Notes: generated from the sequence alone by a model not told the origin. Shown: positions 18,170 to 27,356, counted from the stretch's first letter. The stretch is 64,000 bases of DNA from Snuella sedimenti (GCF_016428595.1 NZ_JAELVQ010000011.1:62001-126000), one strand, 5' to 3'. Numbers and translations are program-made.

Positions 18170-19648
18170 ATGAAAAATTTAATATATATCTTAATAGTTT
18201 CCCTAGTAGTATTTTCATGTAGTGATTCATTTGTTGATGTTGCTTCAGAAGATGAAAACTCAGAGGATTACTTCAACTCAGAAAATGATTATCAATTGAC
18301 ACTAGTAGCTGCTTATGACTATTTACAGACCACATCAAAATTTTACCAATATGCTGAAATAGCTTCCGACAATACATTATGCGGTGGAGAGAGCGCAACA
18401 GATTCACCTTACATTCAGCAAATAGACGACATGATCCACTCCCCTGTTGGACAAAGTGATGGTGGATTAAGAACCATGTGGCAGTGGATGTACGAAGCGG
18501 TTAACCGCTGTAATTATATTATGGAATTTCAGGATAAAACCGATTTTCCGAATAAAACAAGCGTCATTGCACAAACACGGTTTTTAAGAGCCTATTACAA
18601 TTTTATTTTGGTTAAGTGGTGGGGCGATGTTCCAATGTTAATAGATAAACGAATCCGTTTTGGAGATCAATTTACTATAGACAGAACTCCAAAAGCAGAA
18701 GTTTATGCCCTAATTGAAGATGATTTAATCTTTGCTGCTGCCAATTTACCGTATGTACAAAACGAAACAGGTAGAGTGACCAAAGGCGCTGCACAAGCCC
18801 TTTTAGGTAAGGCCTATTTATATCAAGACAAATTTGATGAAGCTGCAGCCGTATTGGAAGATTTAATAAATAACGGACCGCATCGCTTATTGACTTCAGA
18901 AGAGTATCCTAATATGTTCGAACGGGATTGGGAGAATAATATAGAATCCGTTTTTGAAGTACAATATTCAGATGTTGATGGTGGAAGTTTTGACTGTTTT
19001 CAATGTTTAGAAGGAAATTACACGACTTATTTTAATGGGCCTAGAGGTTTTGTTGATGCCACAGGAAAATTTGATGCCGGGTATAGTTTTAACGTTCCTA
19101 CCCAAGAAGTGGTTGATGCCTTCGAGTCAGGAGATTTACGTTACGAAACCTCTATTCTGGATATAGAACAATACATTATTGACAATCCAGGATCGTCTTA
19201 CGATGAAACAGCAGGATACGAACAAACAGGTTATTTTAACAGAAAGTATATAGCCCGAAAAGGCGATTTGGATATAGGTGATGCAGCATTAACGAATCCA
19301 GACAATTACAGGGCTATCCGATTTGCCGATGTTTTGTTAATGGCAGCCGAAGCTTTAAATAGAGGAGGCATAAGCGATACCAGGGCACAAGATTACCTTA
19401 ATCAAGTTCGTAATAGAGCATTATTACCAAATGTTAACACAACAGGATCCAATTTAACCAATGATATTTACAAAGAACGTCGCGTTGAACTGGTTGGTGA
19501 AGGCCATCGTTTTTTCGATTTGGTGAGAACTGGAAGAGCAGCCCAAGAAATTGAAGGATTTGTAGCTGGTAAACATGAATTATTTCCTATCCCAATAGAA
19601 GAAATTAATTTATCTGGTGGACGATGGGCACAAAACCCAGGATACTAA
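18170..19648 (+). CDS. SusD/RagB-family glycan-binding lipoprotein
   Basis: The surface lipoprotein that caps the SusC barrel and captures oligosaccharides. The lipobox is VVFSCSD (Cys near residue 17). The helical TPR-like core and typical SusD signatures are visible: RTMWQWMYEAVNRCNYIME, RFLRAYYNFILVKWWGDVP, LNQVRNRALLP, and the closing ERRVELVGEGHRFFDLVRTG and LFPIPIEEI. The length of 492 is normal. It follows susC by 10 bases and precedes the first glycan-binding lipoprotein by 18 bases. Confidence 0.95.
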   Translation: MKNLIYILIVSLVVFSCSDSFVDVASEDENSEDYFNSENDYQLTLVAAYDYLQTTSKFYQYAEIASDNTLCGGESATDSPYIQQIDDMIHSPVGQSDGGLRTMWQWMYEAVNRCNYIMEFQDKTDFPNKTSVIAQTRFLRAYYNFILVKWWGDVPMLIDKRIRFGDQFTIDRTPKAEVYALIEDDLIFAAANLPYVQNETGRVTKGAAQALLGKAYLYQDKFDEAAAVLEDLINNGPHRLLTSEEYPNMFERDWENNIESVFEVQYSDVDGGSFDCFQCLEGNYTTYFNGPRGFVDATGKFDAGYSFNVPTQEVVDAFESGDLRYETSILDIEQYIIDNPGSSYDETAGYEQTGYFNRKYIARKGDLDIGDAALTNPDNYRAIRFADVLLMAAEALNRGGISDTRAQDYLNQVRNRALLPNVNTTGSNLTNDIYKERRVELVGEGHRFFDLVRTGRAAQEIEGFVAGKHELFPIPIEEINLSGGRWAQNPGY

Positions 19649-19666
19649 AAACAAAAAATTGAACAG

Positions 19667-21757
19667 ATGAAAACATTAAAATATTTATATACCTTCAGCA
19701 TAGCTTTATTGTTGATTTTTGGCTGTACTGAAGATAACGATTTGAGTTTTGTAGATAAAGTTGTCGCACCAAGTGATGTAAGCGCAACATTTAAAGTAAC
19801 CCAAGACAATACAGGAGTTGTAAATATTACACCCAATGCCGTTGGCGCATCAAACTACAATATCACATTTGGTGATGATACAACAGAACCCGTAAATGTA
19901 ATACAAGGTGAAGGTATAACGCACACTTATAAAGAGGGATCGTATGTGGTAATAATAGAAGCTGTAGGTATTACAGGATTAACAACAGAAGTTAATCAAA
20001 ACCTTGAGGTTTCATTTAAAGCACCAGAAAATGTTGCCGTTTCAATATCAAACGATATTGCCGTTTCTAAGCAGGTTAATGTCACGGCTAATGCAGATTT
20101 TGCCGTGTCTTACGATGTTTATTTTGGAGAACCTGGAATAGATGACCCTGTTAGTGCCAATATAGGAGAGCCTATTTCATATACTTACCAAGAACCAGGA
20201 ACCTATACCATTAGAGTTGTGGTTATGGGCGCTGCTATTGCAACTACAGAGTATACAGAGGAATTTGAAGTTACGGAAATTTTGCAACCAATAGCATCTG
20301 CACCAGCACCTCCAAATAGAGAAGAAACAGACGTCATTTCTCTTTATAGTACGCAATACACCAATGTACCTGGTACTAATTTCTTTCCAGACTGGGGTCA
20401 AGGAGGCCAAGGTAGCTCTTGGGCAGAGTTTGACTTAAATGGTGATATGATGTTACAATACATTAACCTAAGCTATCAAGGCATTGCCTTAGCCGATGGA
20501 ACTAGCATTGATGTTTCAGGAATGAAATATTTGCACCTGGATGTATGGACAGCCGATGAAGGATTGAAGATAGAAACATCATTAATCAACAATGCTTCTG
20601 GCAATGTTACGGAAAAGCCTGTGTGGAGCGATTTAACTGCTGGTGAATGGACAAGTATTGATATTCCTATTACAGATTATACAGACCAAGGACTAACAGT
20701 TACAGAAATTTTCCAAATGAAGTTTGTTGGAGACCCTTGGGCAGCTGGCACAGTGTTTATTGATAATATCTATTTCTATAAGCCATCTACAGTTGCAGAA
20801 GTACCAGAATATAACGCGCCTTCTCCAACGCAAAATGAAGCTAACGTTGTATCCATTTTTAGCGATAGCTATACCAATGTTGGTTTAAGTGAATTGAACC
20901 CAAATTGGGGGCAAACAACAACTTTGACCACTGTAGATTTAAATGGCAATAACATTTGGCTATACGAGGCATTAAATTATACAGGAATTGTAACAGATTA
21001 TGGTAACCCAACAGACCTATCTGCTATGGACTATGTTCACTTCGATTATTTCACACCAGATGCAGAGAAGCTAGGTTTAAAAATAGTGAATACAGTAGTG
21101 AGTCAAGAAGGTGTAGTATTTATAGATAAAATAGTTAGAGGTACTTGGGTAAGCGTTACCATACCAATAAGTAAGTTCAATATCGATGCATCCCAAGTAA
21201 CCCAGTTACTTTTTGATACCGATGGAGGCAGTGCTAAAGTATATATAGACAATCTGTATTTTTATTCTGAGAGCTCTATACAACCAGAGGTCATAGCACC
21301 AGTTCCGACAATCGCTCAAAATGATGTTATTTCAATTTACAGTGACGCATACACAGGAGTTACACTTAATGAAGTAAATCCTAATTGGGGACAAACAACG
21401 ACCTTAACAGACTTTAGTGTAGATGGCGATAATATTTGGTTATACCAAGCTTTAAACTATTCTGGTATCGTAACAGATTATGGAAATCCAACCGACTTAA
21501 CAGGGGTTAAATATTTACATTTCGATTACTATACACCAGATGCTACTAACCTTGGTTTTAAAATAGTGAATACGGCATTGGATCCAGTACAAGAAGACAT
21601 TGTTTTCCTATCTGAAATCCTTACAGGTACTTGGGTTAGTGTTACAATTCCATTATCTGATTATAACTTAGATTTTTCAAATATTACCCAGTTAGTTTGG
21701 GATACTTCTGGAGGTAGTGCAACAGTATATGTGGATAATATTTATTTCCATAATTAG
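19667..21757 (+). CDS. Surface glycan-binding lipoprotein with two PKD-like and three repeated C-terminal modules
   Basis: The lipobox is LLIFGCTED. Residues about 33-115 and 118-205 are two PKD-like beta-sandwiches (FGDDTTEPVNV; YTYQEPGTYTIRVVV). Then come three copies of a module of about 145-160 residues, starting near 222, 393 and 553. Each has the pattern V(I/V)S(L/I)(Y/F)S..YT, a WGQ motif, a Y(L/V)HXD strand and a closing VYIDN(L/I)YF. Copies two and three are closest (both IVTDYGNPTDL), a sign of recent duplication. By position directly after SusD it fits the SusE/SusF or SGBP role. The modules are probably carbohydrate-binding; I do not recognise the exact family. Confidence 0.75.
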   Translation: MKTLKYLYTFSIALLLIFGCTEDNDLSFVDKVVAPSDVSATFKVTQDNTGVVNITPNAVGASNYNITFGDDTTEPVNVIQGEGITHTYKEGSYVVIIEAVGITGLTTEVNQNLEVSFKAPENVAVSISNDIAVSKQVNVTANADFAVSYDVYFGEPGIDDPVSANIGEPISYTYQEPGTYTIRVVVMGAAIATTEYTEEFEVTEILQPIASAPAPPNREETDVISLYSTQYTNVPGTNFFPDWGQGGQGSSWAEFDLNGDMMLQYINLSYQGIALADGTSIDVSGMKYLHLDVWTADEGLKIETSLINNASGNVTEKPVWSDLTAGEWTSIDIPITDYTDQGLTVTEIFQMKFVGDPWAAGTVFIDNIYFYKPSTVAEVPEYNAPSPTQNEANVVSIFSDSYTNVGLSELNPNWGQTTTLTTVDLNGNNIWLYEALNYTGIVTDYGNPTDLSAMDYVHFDYFTPDAEKLGLKIVNTVVSQEGVVFIDKIVRGTWVSVTIPISKFNIDASQVTQLLFDTDGGSAKVYIDNLYFYSESSIQPEVIAPVPTIAQNDVISIYSDAYTGVTLNEVNPNWGQTTTLTDFSVDGDNIWLYQALNYSGIVTDYGNPTDLTGVKYLHFDYYTPDATNLGFKIVNTALDPVQEDIVFLSEILTGTWVSVTIPLSDYNLDFSNITQLVWDTSGGSATVYVDNIYFHN

Positions 21758-21862
21758 AAAAAAGATAGATTATGAAATGCCCATTAACAATAAGTTGTAA
21801 ACCCAACCAATATGATAATTTGGGCATCGCATCTGACCTCTAAAACAATAAAATTTAAACAG

Positions 21863-22807
21863 ATGAAAACAATAAAATTTAAATTAGGAGTAATTTTATT
21901 ATTGGCACTAATATTTGGTTGTCAAGACGATGAAGGTATTGTTGGTGATATTGTAGCACCAAGTAATGTTAATATGAATGCAGAAATTGTTGGCATGGAT
22001 GCTAACAACCCAAATGGAGATGGATCGGGTCTGGTAAATTTTACTACAAGTTCAGATGGAGCCATCACTTATCGATATGATTTTGGAGACAATACAGATG
22101 TTGTTGTTGCGCCTTCGGGTAATATAACACACCAATTTAGTCTAACAGGATTAAACACCTATACCGTTACTGTTATGGCCTCTGGTATTGGTGGAATAAC
22201 AACAACAACTTCAATGAATATAGATGTATTTAGTTCCTTTGAAGACCAAGAGGCCAAGGATTTCCTAACGGGCGGAGCGGGTAATAGTAAAAAGTGGTAT
22301 TGGGCAGCCGATAAACCTGGAAATATAGGTTTAGGACCTAATGATGTACAGCCTGGTGGAGAACATACATGGTCACAATGGTTTACATCCAATGCTTGGC
22401 ATTCCGATAAATTATGTATGTACGATGCAGAGTTCGTTTTTACACAATCTGCCGATGGTAAAGTAACATTCGAACAATTAACAGATATAGCCTATACACC
22501 TGGAGACTTTGCAGCATCAATAGGTGTTGCGGGCGATACTTGTCACGGTACCGATGTAGCTCCAACTTTAGATGGCGTAAAAAATGTTAGTTTCTCTCCA
22601 TCAAACTCAAATGCTACAGTTGATGGAGAATATAGAGGAACAACCATTAATTTCTCAGATGGCGGTTTTATGTGTTGGTACGTTGGTATTAGTTCAATAG
22701 AAATTTATGAAATTACAGACAGCACCTTGTCTGTAAGAATGTTAGATGCTTCTAATCCTGCATTGGCTTGGTATTGTAAATACCAAACAGATAACCCAAA
22801 TGATTAA
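21863..22807 (+). CDS. PKD-domain lipoprotein of the glucan locus, probable glycan-binding protein
   Basis: Starting at 21863 gives a good lipoprotein signal (LGVILLLALIFGCQDD). A frame open from 21812 would add 17 residues without a hydrophobic start. Residues about 28-120 are a PKD-like sandwich that begins with NPNGDGSG and closes with YTVTVMASG. The remaining 190 residues form a second, Trp/Cys-rich domain (NSKKWYWAADKPGNIGLGP; SDGGFMCWYVGISSIEIYE) that I do not recognise. It is the second surface-protein gene behind susCD. Two copies of an 18-base sequence (AAAACAATAAAATTTAAA) lie just before and just after the start codon. Confidence 0.7.
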   Translation: MKTIKFKLGVILLLALIFGCQDDEGIVGDIVAPSNVNMNAEIVGMDANNPNGDGSGLVNFTTSSDGAITYRYDFGDNTDVVVAPSGNITHQFSLTGLNTYTVTVMASGIGGITTTTSMNIDVFSSFEDQEAKDFLTGGAGNSKKWYWAADKPGNIGLGPNDVQPGGEHTWSQWFTSNAWHSDKLCMYDAEFVFTQSADGKVTFEQLTDIAYTPGDFAASIGVAGDTCHGTDVAPTLDGVKNVSFSPSNSNATVDGEYRGTTINFSDGGFMCWYVGISSIEIYEITDSTLSVRMLDASNPALAWYCKYQTDNPND

Positions 22808-22821
22808 TAGTTGATTTTATC

Positions 22822-22858
22822 CCTACTAGAAGTATATCCATTCATTACTTCTAGTAGG
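22822..22858 (+). terminator. Strong intra-operon hairpin before the GH16 gene
   Basis: CCTACTAGAAGTA and TACTTCTAGTAGG are a perfect 13-bp stem with an 11-base loop. The tail is only partly T-rich (ATTCCTTTAAGTTTT), so it may be a leaky terminator or a message-stabilising end. It separates the binding-protein genes from the enzyme genes of the locus. Confidence 0.6.
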
Positions 22859-22892
22859 ATTCCTTTAAGTTTTAATTAAAAATCAAATACGT

Positions 22893-23993
22893 ATGCTTAA
22901 TAAAGTTTTACATGTCATCCTATTGTTTTTTGTTTCTTGTTCAGGGAACAGTGATTCGATGATATCTCCAGAAACAGAAGTAGCGATTATTCCCAGTAAT
23001 TTGTCCTTAACCATAGATGTTTTAGGATTGGACACTGAAAACCCTAATGGTGACGGTTCAGGAACTATAACTTGTAAAGCCACAGCATTTAATGCGGTTA
23101 CCTATGGTTTTAAAATAGAAAATGAAGCCGAGGTAAAAAGTGCCAGTGGTGAATTGGATTATACATTTTCCAGAGAAGGGACTAACAATTATTTGGTAAC
23201 AGTTTTTGCTTACTCAAGCACAGGACATACCATTAGTTTGTTTAAAACTATTACTGTTTATGTTGGAGAAAAACCACTTAAATTGGTTTGGTCAGATGAA
23301 TTCGATGTAAATGGCGAACCAGACGACTCAAAATGGGGATACGATTTAGGAAATGGTTGTCCAAATTTATGTGGTTGGGGCAATGGAGAAAAGCAATATT
23401 ATACCAATAGACCAGAGAATGTAAAAGTTGAAGATGGGGTTTTAAAAATAACCGCTAAAATGGAGGCTTATCAAGGATTTAATTATACCTCGGCTCGATT
23501 GTTAACAAAAGACAAATATGAGTTCACTTATGGAAAGGTTGAAGTAAAAGCTAAATTACCAAGTGGATCAGGTACTTGGCCTGCCATATGGATGTTAGGT
23601 GCCAACATAGATACTGTTGGGTGGCCTGCTTGTGGAGAAATTGATATCATGGAGCATTGGGGACATAACCCTAAAATTGTATCCAGTGCAACCCATACCC
23701 CAGCTTGTTCAGGTGGTTGTTCTGGAACTAAAGTAGGAGAAACAACCGTGAATGATTTTTCGAGTGGATTTCACGTTTATGGTTTAGAATGGACAGAAGA
23801 CGCATTGCATTTTTCATTAGATGGAACCATTTTATATACTTATAAACCAGATGTTAAAGACAGTAATACTTGGCCATATACCAAACCTCAATTTTTGATT
23901 TTAAACATTGCAATGGGTGGAAATTGGTTTACAATCGATGAAAATTTTACCGAATCAACCATGGAAATAGACTATATAAAAATTTACCAATGA
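22893..23993 (+). CDS. GH16 endo-beta-1,3-glucanase (laminarinase-type) lipoprotein
   Basis: A secreted, lipid-anchored endoglucanase. The lipobox is LLFFVSCSG. Residues about 28-125 are a PKD-like domain that shares NPNGDGSG with the preceding lipoprotein. Residues about 128-366 are the GH16 domain: LVWSDEFDVNGEPDDSKW, YTSARLLTKDKYEFTYGKVE, WPAIWMLGAN and the catalytic EIDIME (nucleophile E249, D251, acid/base E254), followed by HWGHNP. The motif and flanks fit beta-1,3-glucanases (laminarinases) better than agarases or carrageenases. The stop overlaps the GH3 start (ATGA). Confidence 0.93.
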   Translation: MLNKVLHVILLFFVSCSGNSDSMISPETEVAIIPSNLSLTIDVLGLDTENPNGDGSGTITCKATAFNAVTYGFKIENEAEVKSASGELDYTFSREGTNNYLVTVFAYSSTGHTISLFKTITVYVGEKPLKLVWSDEFDVNGEPDDSKWGYDLGNGCPNLCGWGNGEKQYYTNRPENVKVEDGVLKITAKMEAYQGFNYTSARLLTKDKYEFTYGKVEVKAKLPSGSGTWPAIWMLGANIDTVGWPACGEIDIMEHWGHNPKIVSSATHTPACSGGCSGTKVGETTVNDFSSGFHVYGLEWTEDALHFSLDGTILYTYKPDVKDSNTWPYTKPQFLILNIAMGGNWFTIDENFTESTMEIDYIKIYQ

Positions 23994-26323
23994 GAAAAGA
24001 TTTAAAACGTTTAAACATAGTCCTTATTTCCTTTTTAATAGGAGTTTCCTGTAACAATAGTCAAGAGACCAATAGCTCAGGAAGTATCAATAAAGGACAC
24101 TCGGAGTCAATAGATAGTAAAGTAGAAAGCTTACTTGACAAAATGACTTTGGAAGAAAAAATAGGCCAGATGAACCAATACAATGGTTTTTGGGATGTTA
24201 CTGGCCCCTCTCCGTCTTCTGGTGATGCAGCCAAAAAATATGAGCACTTAAAAAAAGGATATGTAGGATCCATGTTAAATGTTAAGGGTGTTAAAGAGGT
24301 TAGAGCGGTTCAGAAAATAGCTGTAGGGGAAACCCGTTTAGGCATTCCATTAATTATTGGATTCGACGTAATTCATGGCTATAAAACCATAAGCCCTATT
24401 CCATTGGCAGAAGCGGCTAGTTGGGATCTGGAAGCAATACAAAGATCGGCTCAAGTAGCAGCCAAAGAAGCGGCAGCTGCTGGTATTAATTGGACATTTG
24501 CGCCTATGGTTGACATCTCAAGGGATGCACGTTGGGGACGTGTTATGGAAGGAGCCGGCGAAGACCCCTTTTTAGGGGCAAAAGTTGGTGTTGCAAGAGT
24601 TAAGGGATTCCAGGGTGATGATTTATCCTCGCCGTCAACCATTGCAGCTTGTGCCAAACATTGGGCAGGTTATGGTTTTGCAGAAGCAGGAAGGGATTAT
24701 AATACAGCAGATGTTGGCACATCAACATTGTACAATATCATTTTTCCTCCATTTAAAGCAGCTGCGAATGCCGGTGTAAGAACATTTATGAATTCGTTTA
24801 ACGAATTAAACGGTGTGCCTGCCACTGGTAACGTATTTCTACAACGTGATATTTTGAAAGGAAAATGGGAGTATAATGGTTTTGTAGTGTCCGACTGGGG
24901 CTCAATAAATGAAATGATGGCACACGGTTATGCAAAGAATAAAAGGCATGCTGCAGAATTATCAGTCAATGCCGGATCAGATATGGATATGGAATCCTAT
25001 GCTTATGTAAACGAATTGGCAGAATTGGTTAGACAAGGAAAGGTTTCTGAAACACTAATAGACGATGCAGTTACGCGTATTTTAAGAGTTAAGTTCGAAT
25101 TGGGATTATTTGATGATCCCTATAAATATTGCGATGAAGCAAGAGAAAAAGAAGTAACGGGCAATAAGGAAATTCAAGAGGCTGTTTTGGATATGGCAAG
25201 AAAATCTATTGTACTCCTTAAAAATGAAAATAACTTGCTACCCCTTAAAAAAGAAGGGCAGAAAATTGCTATAATAGGTGCGCTGGCCAATGATAAAACA
25301 AGTCCTCTCGGAAGTTGGCGATTAGCGGCAGATGATGATACCGCTGTTTCTGTTCTAGAAGGGATGGAACAGTACAGCGGTAATATGTTAAACTATGCAA
25401 AAGGGGCCGATGTTGCCCTTGGTGAAACAGGATTTCCTTTTGAAGTAAATATTAACACAACAGATAAAAGTGAGTTTAATAAAGCAATAGCTGTAGCTAA
25501 AGATGCTGATGTTGTTATTATGGTCCTTGGAGAACATGGATTCCAAAGTGGTGAAGGAAGAAGCAGGGCTTTGTTAGGGCTACCCGGTGTACAACAAGAA
25601 CTTTTAGAAGCTGTTTACCAAGTAAACAAAAATATTGTTTTGGTACTAAACAATGGAAGGCCATTAGTCATAAACTGGGCAGATAAACATATACCAGCTA
25701 TTGTAGAAGCATGGCAATTGGGAACGCAAAGTGGTCATGCAATCGCCCAGGTTTTATATGGTGATTACAACCCGAGTGGTAAGTTACCCATGACATTCCC
25801 AAGAAGTGTAGGACAAGTGCCAATATACTATAATTACAAGAATACGGGAAGACCTGTAATACCTGCACCCAACCAAGTGTTTTGGTCTCATTATATCGAT
25901 GAAAGTAATACACCTTTGTATCCATTCGGTCATGGTTTAAGCTATACATCGTTTTCTTATAGTAATTTAAAAATTGATACGATTTCAGAAGGTACATTTA
26001 AGGTTGCTGTTGATTTGAAAAATACAGGAACTGTAAAAGGAAAAGAAGTCGTGCAATTGTATATTAGGGATATGATAGCTAGTGTTACAAGGCCAATTAA
26101 AGAGTTAAAAGGTTTTGAATTGGTCTCACTAAAGCCTAATGAGTCGAAGACGGTAACATTTACTTTAACAGAGGAAGAATTAGGGTTTTATAACAATGAA
26201 GGTAAATTTGTTGTAGAACCGGGTGAATTTATGGTATTTGTTGGAGGAAGCTCAAATACTATTCTGGAAATGGGGTTTGAACTAGGGTCTGTTAACACTA
26301 AACGTAATGCACGGATTTTTTGA
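23990..26323 (+). CDS. bglX: GH3 beta-glucosidase
   Basis: Hydrolyses terminal beta-linked glucose from short oligosaccharides. An N-terminal lipoprotein-type signal (ISFLIGVSCNN) suggests export to the envelope. The GH3 N-terminal barrel runs to about residue 370, with KHWAGYGFAEAGRDYN and the nucleophile D302 in GFVVSDWGS. The second domain (about 410-640) holds VIMVLGEHGFQSGEGRSR, and a fibronectin III-like domain closes the protein (about 680-765). The match to BglX is good along the whole length. The last dozen residues (GSVNTKRNARIF) are unlike the family and are encoded by the arm of a palindromic element. It overlaps the GH16 gene by four bases. Confidence 0.95.
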   Translation: MRKDLKRLNIVLISFLIGVSCNNSQETNSSGSINKGHSESIDSKVESLLDKMTLEEKIGQMNQYNGFWDVTGPSPSSGDAAKKYEHLKKGYVGSMLNVKGVKEVRAVQKIAVGETRLGIPLIIGFDVIHGYKTISPIPLAEAASWDLEAIQRSAQVAAKEAAAAGINWTFAPMVDISRDARWGRVMEGAGEDPFLGAKVGVARVKGFQGDDLSSPSTIAACAKHWAGYGFAEAGRDYNTADVGTSTLYNIIFPPFKAAANAGVRTFMNSFNELNGVPATGNVFLQRDILKGKWEYNGFVVSDWGSINEMMAHGYAKNKRHAAELSVNAGSDMDMESYAYVNELAELVRQGKVSETLIDDAVTRILRVKFELGLFDDPYKYCDEAREKEVTGNKEIQEAVLDMARKSIVLLKNENNLLPLKKEGQKIAIIGALANDKTSPLGSWRLAADDDTAVSVLEGMEQYSGNMLNYAKGADVALGETGFPFEVNINTTDKSEFNKAIAVAKDADVVIMVLGEHGFQSGEGRSRALLGLPGVQQELLEAVYQVNKNIVLVLNNGRPLVINWADKHIPAIVEAWQLGTQSGHAIAQVLYGDYNPSGKLPMTFPRSVGQVPIYYNYKNTGRPVIPAPNQVFWSHYIDESNTPLYPFGHGLSYTSFSYSNLKIDTISEGTFKVAVDLKNTGTVKGKEVVQLYIRDMIASVTRPIKELKGFELVSLKPNESKTVTFTLTEEELGFYNNEGKFVVEPGEFMVFVGGSSNTILEMGFELGSVNTKRNARIF

Positions 26324-26446
26324 TGATTTTTTCGGATTTCGAGGCTATTTTTGTAAAACATAGCGGGCTACGTTGTCAAAAATAGACGAAGAAATGCGGA
26401 AAAAGGGCGGAAAAGCGACTTTTGGGATTAGTGTTAACAGGCCCTA
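26283..26446. mobile_element. MITE-like palindromic element at the 3' end of bglX
   Basis: The ends 26283-26301 and 26428-26446 are inverted repeats matching at 18 of 19 positions (core CTGTTAACACTAA). An inner perfect inverted repeat (CTATTTTTG 26345-26353, CAAAAATAG 26377-26385) encloses TAGCGGGCTA, and the arms between also pair partly, so the whole 164 bp is one imperfect palindrome. The ends include TA on each side, as expected for elements moved by IS630/Tc1-type transposases. There is no coding capacity for a transposase. The left arm supplies the last codons and the stop of bglX. Confidence 0.6.
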
Positions 26447-26520
26447 AAATAAAATTGAAAAAACAATGTCGTAAGATAGTTTAAAATATTTCTTTTCTTT
26501 GTGTAAAGATGTCTTTATAC

Positions 26521-27222
26521 ATGTTAGATGATATTTTAGCAGCTATTCCCTTTGGTATTATTTTGGCTTTTACAATTGGCCCTGTCTTTTTTGTGCTTTT
26601 GGAAACCAGTGCAACAAAGGGCTTTAGGAGTGCTTTAATATTTGATTGTGGCGTCATGTTTGCCGATATACTCTTTATTTTAGTAGCGTTCCTTAGTACC
26701 AATAAATTGCTTGAAAAAATAAAAGGAGACCCTAATTTTTTAATCTTTGGGGGTGTTTTATTGGCTGTTTATGGATTTATATCTTTTATAAAAACCTCTA
26801 AGTCTTTTAGGGAAATTGTTAAAGAGTATCATAGAATTGATATCCAAAAGAAGTATGGTAAGCTATTTTTAAAGGGTTTCCTGCTTAATTTTATTAATAT
26901 AGGTGTTCTGCTAGGTTGGGTTGCTTTTATTGTAATAGCGAACACCCTAACAAGCTCTACAGAAGGTGTCATTACCTTTTTAACTACTATTTTATTGGTC
27001 TATTTTTTAGTAGACATAATTAAGATATTGATTGCTAAAAAATTAAGAAACAAATTAACGCCTCGGCTTATTTTTAAAACCAAAAAAGTAATAGCCTTAG
27101 TTATTTTAGGTTTTGGAATACTACTTTTGGTTCAGGGGTTTTTCCCAAAAGAAAAAAAGCTTATTAAAGAAAAATTGGAGCAAATAAATCCAATAAAAGA
27201 AAAGCTTCCAGAAAGAAACTGA
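26521..27222 (+). CDS. LysE-family amino-acid exporter
   Basis: An inner-membrane protein with six hydrophobic segments and the LysE pattern: IPFGIILAFTIGPVFFVLLE near residue 10, then a Gly/Asp-containing second helix, and a charged C-terminal tail (KEKLEQINPIKEKLPERN). The family exports lysine, threonine, homoserine or related compounds; the substrate here is not known. I chose ATG at 26521 over ATG at 26509, because a near-consensus -7 box (TTTCTTTG, 26494-26501) would start transcription about at 26508. It stands alone between the glucan locus and tRNA-Cys. Confidence 0.85.
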   Translation: MLDDILAAIPFGIILAFTIGPVFFVLLETSATKGFRSALIFDCGVMFADILFILVAFLSTNKLLEKIKGDPNFLIFGGVLLAVYGFISFIKTSKSFREIVKEYHRIDIQKKYGKLFLKGFLLNFINIGVLLGWVAFIVIANTLTSSTEGVITFLTTILLVYFLVDIIKILIAKKLRNKLTPRLIFKTKKVIALVILGFGILLLVQGFFPKEKKLIKEKLEQINPIKEKLPERN

Positions 27223-27233
27223 AAGCTTTTAAG

Positions 27234-27304
27234 AGGCGTCAAGCGGATTCGAACCGCTGTAGAAGGTTTTGCAGACCTCTGCCTAGCCACTCGGCCATGA
27301 CGCC
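27234..27304 (-). tRNA. tRNA-Cys (anticodon GCA)
   Basis: Read leftward from 27304, the 71 bases fold as a tRNA: acceptor stem GGCGTCA/TGACGCC, D arm GCCGAGTGGCTAGGC, anticodon stem GAGGT/ACCTT with the 7-base loop CTGCAAA (anticodon GCA), and T arm GCGGTTCGAATCCGC. The discriminator base is T, as required for Cys. The CCA end is not encoded. Confidence 0.96.
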
Positions 27305-27356
27305 ATTCGAAAAAAACACACCATAATATGCTTCGATGTATCCTTATTTATTTGTC

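Noticed and set aside
21772-21843. 23-codon frame between the two binding-protein genes
   Set aside because: Short, no recognisable features, and it covers an ATGCCCA/TGGGCAT inverted repeat; probably chance.
21812-21862. Earlier ATG at 21812 for the PKD lipoprotein
   Set aside because: The extra 17 residues are not hydrophobic and would bury the lipoprotein signal that begins at 21863.
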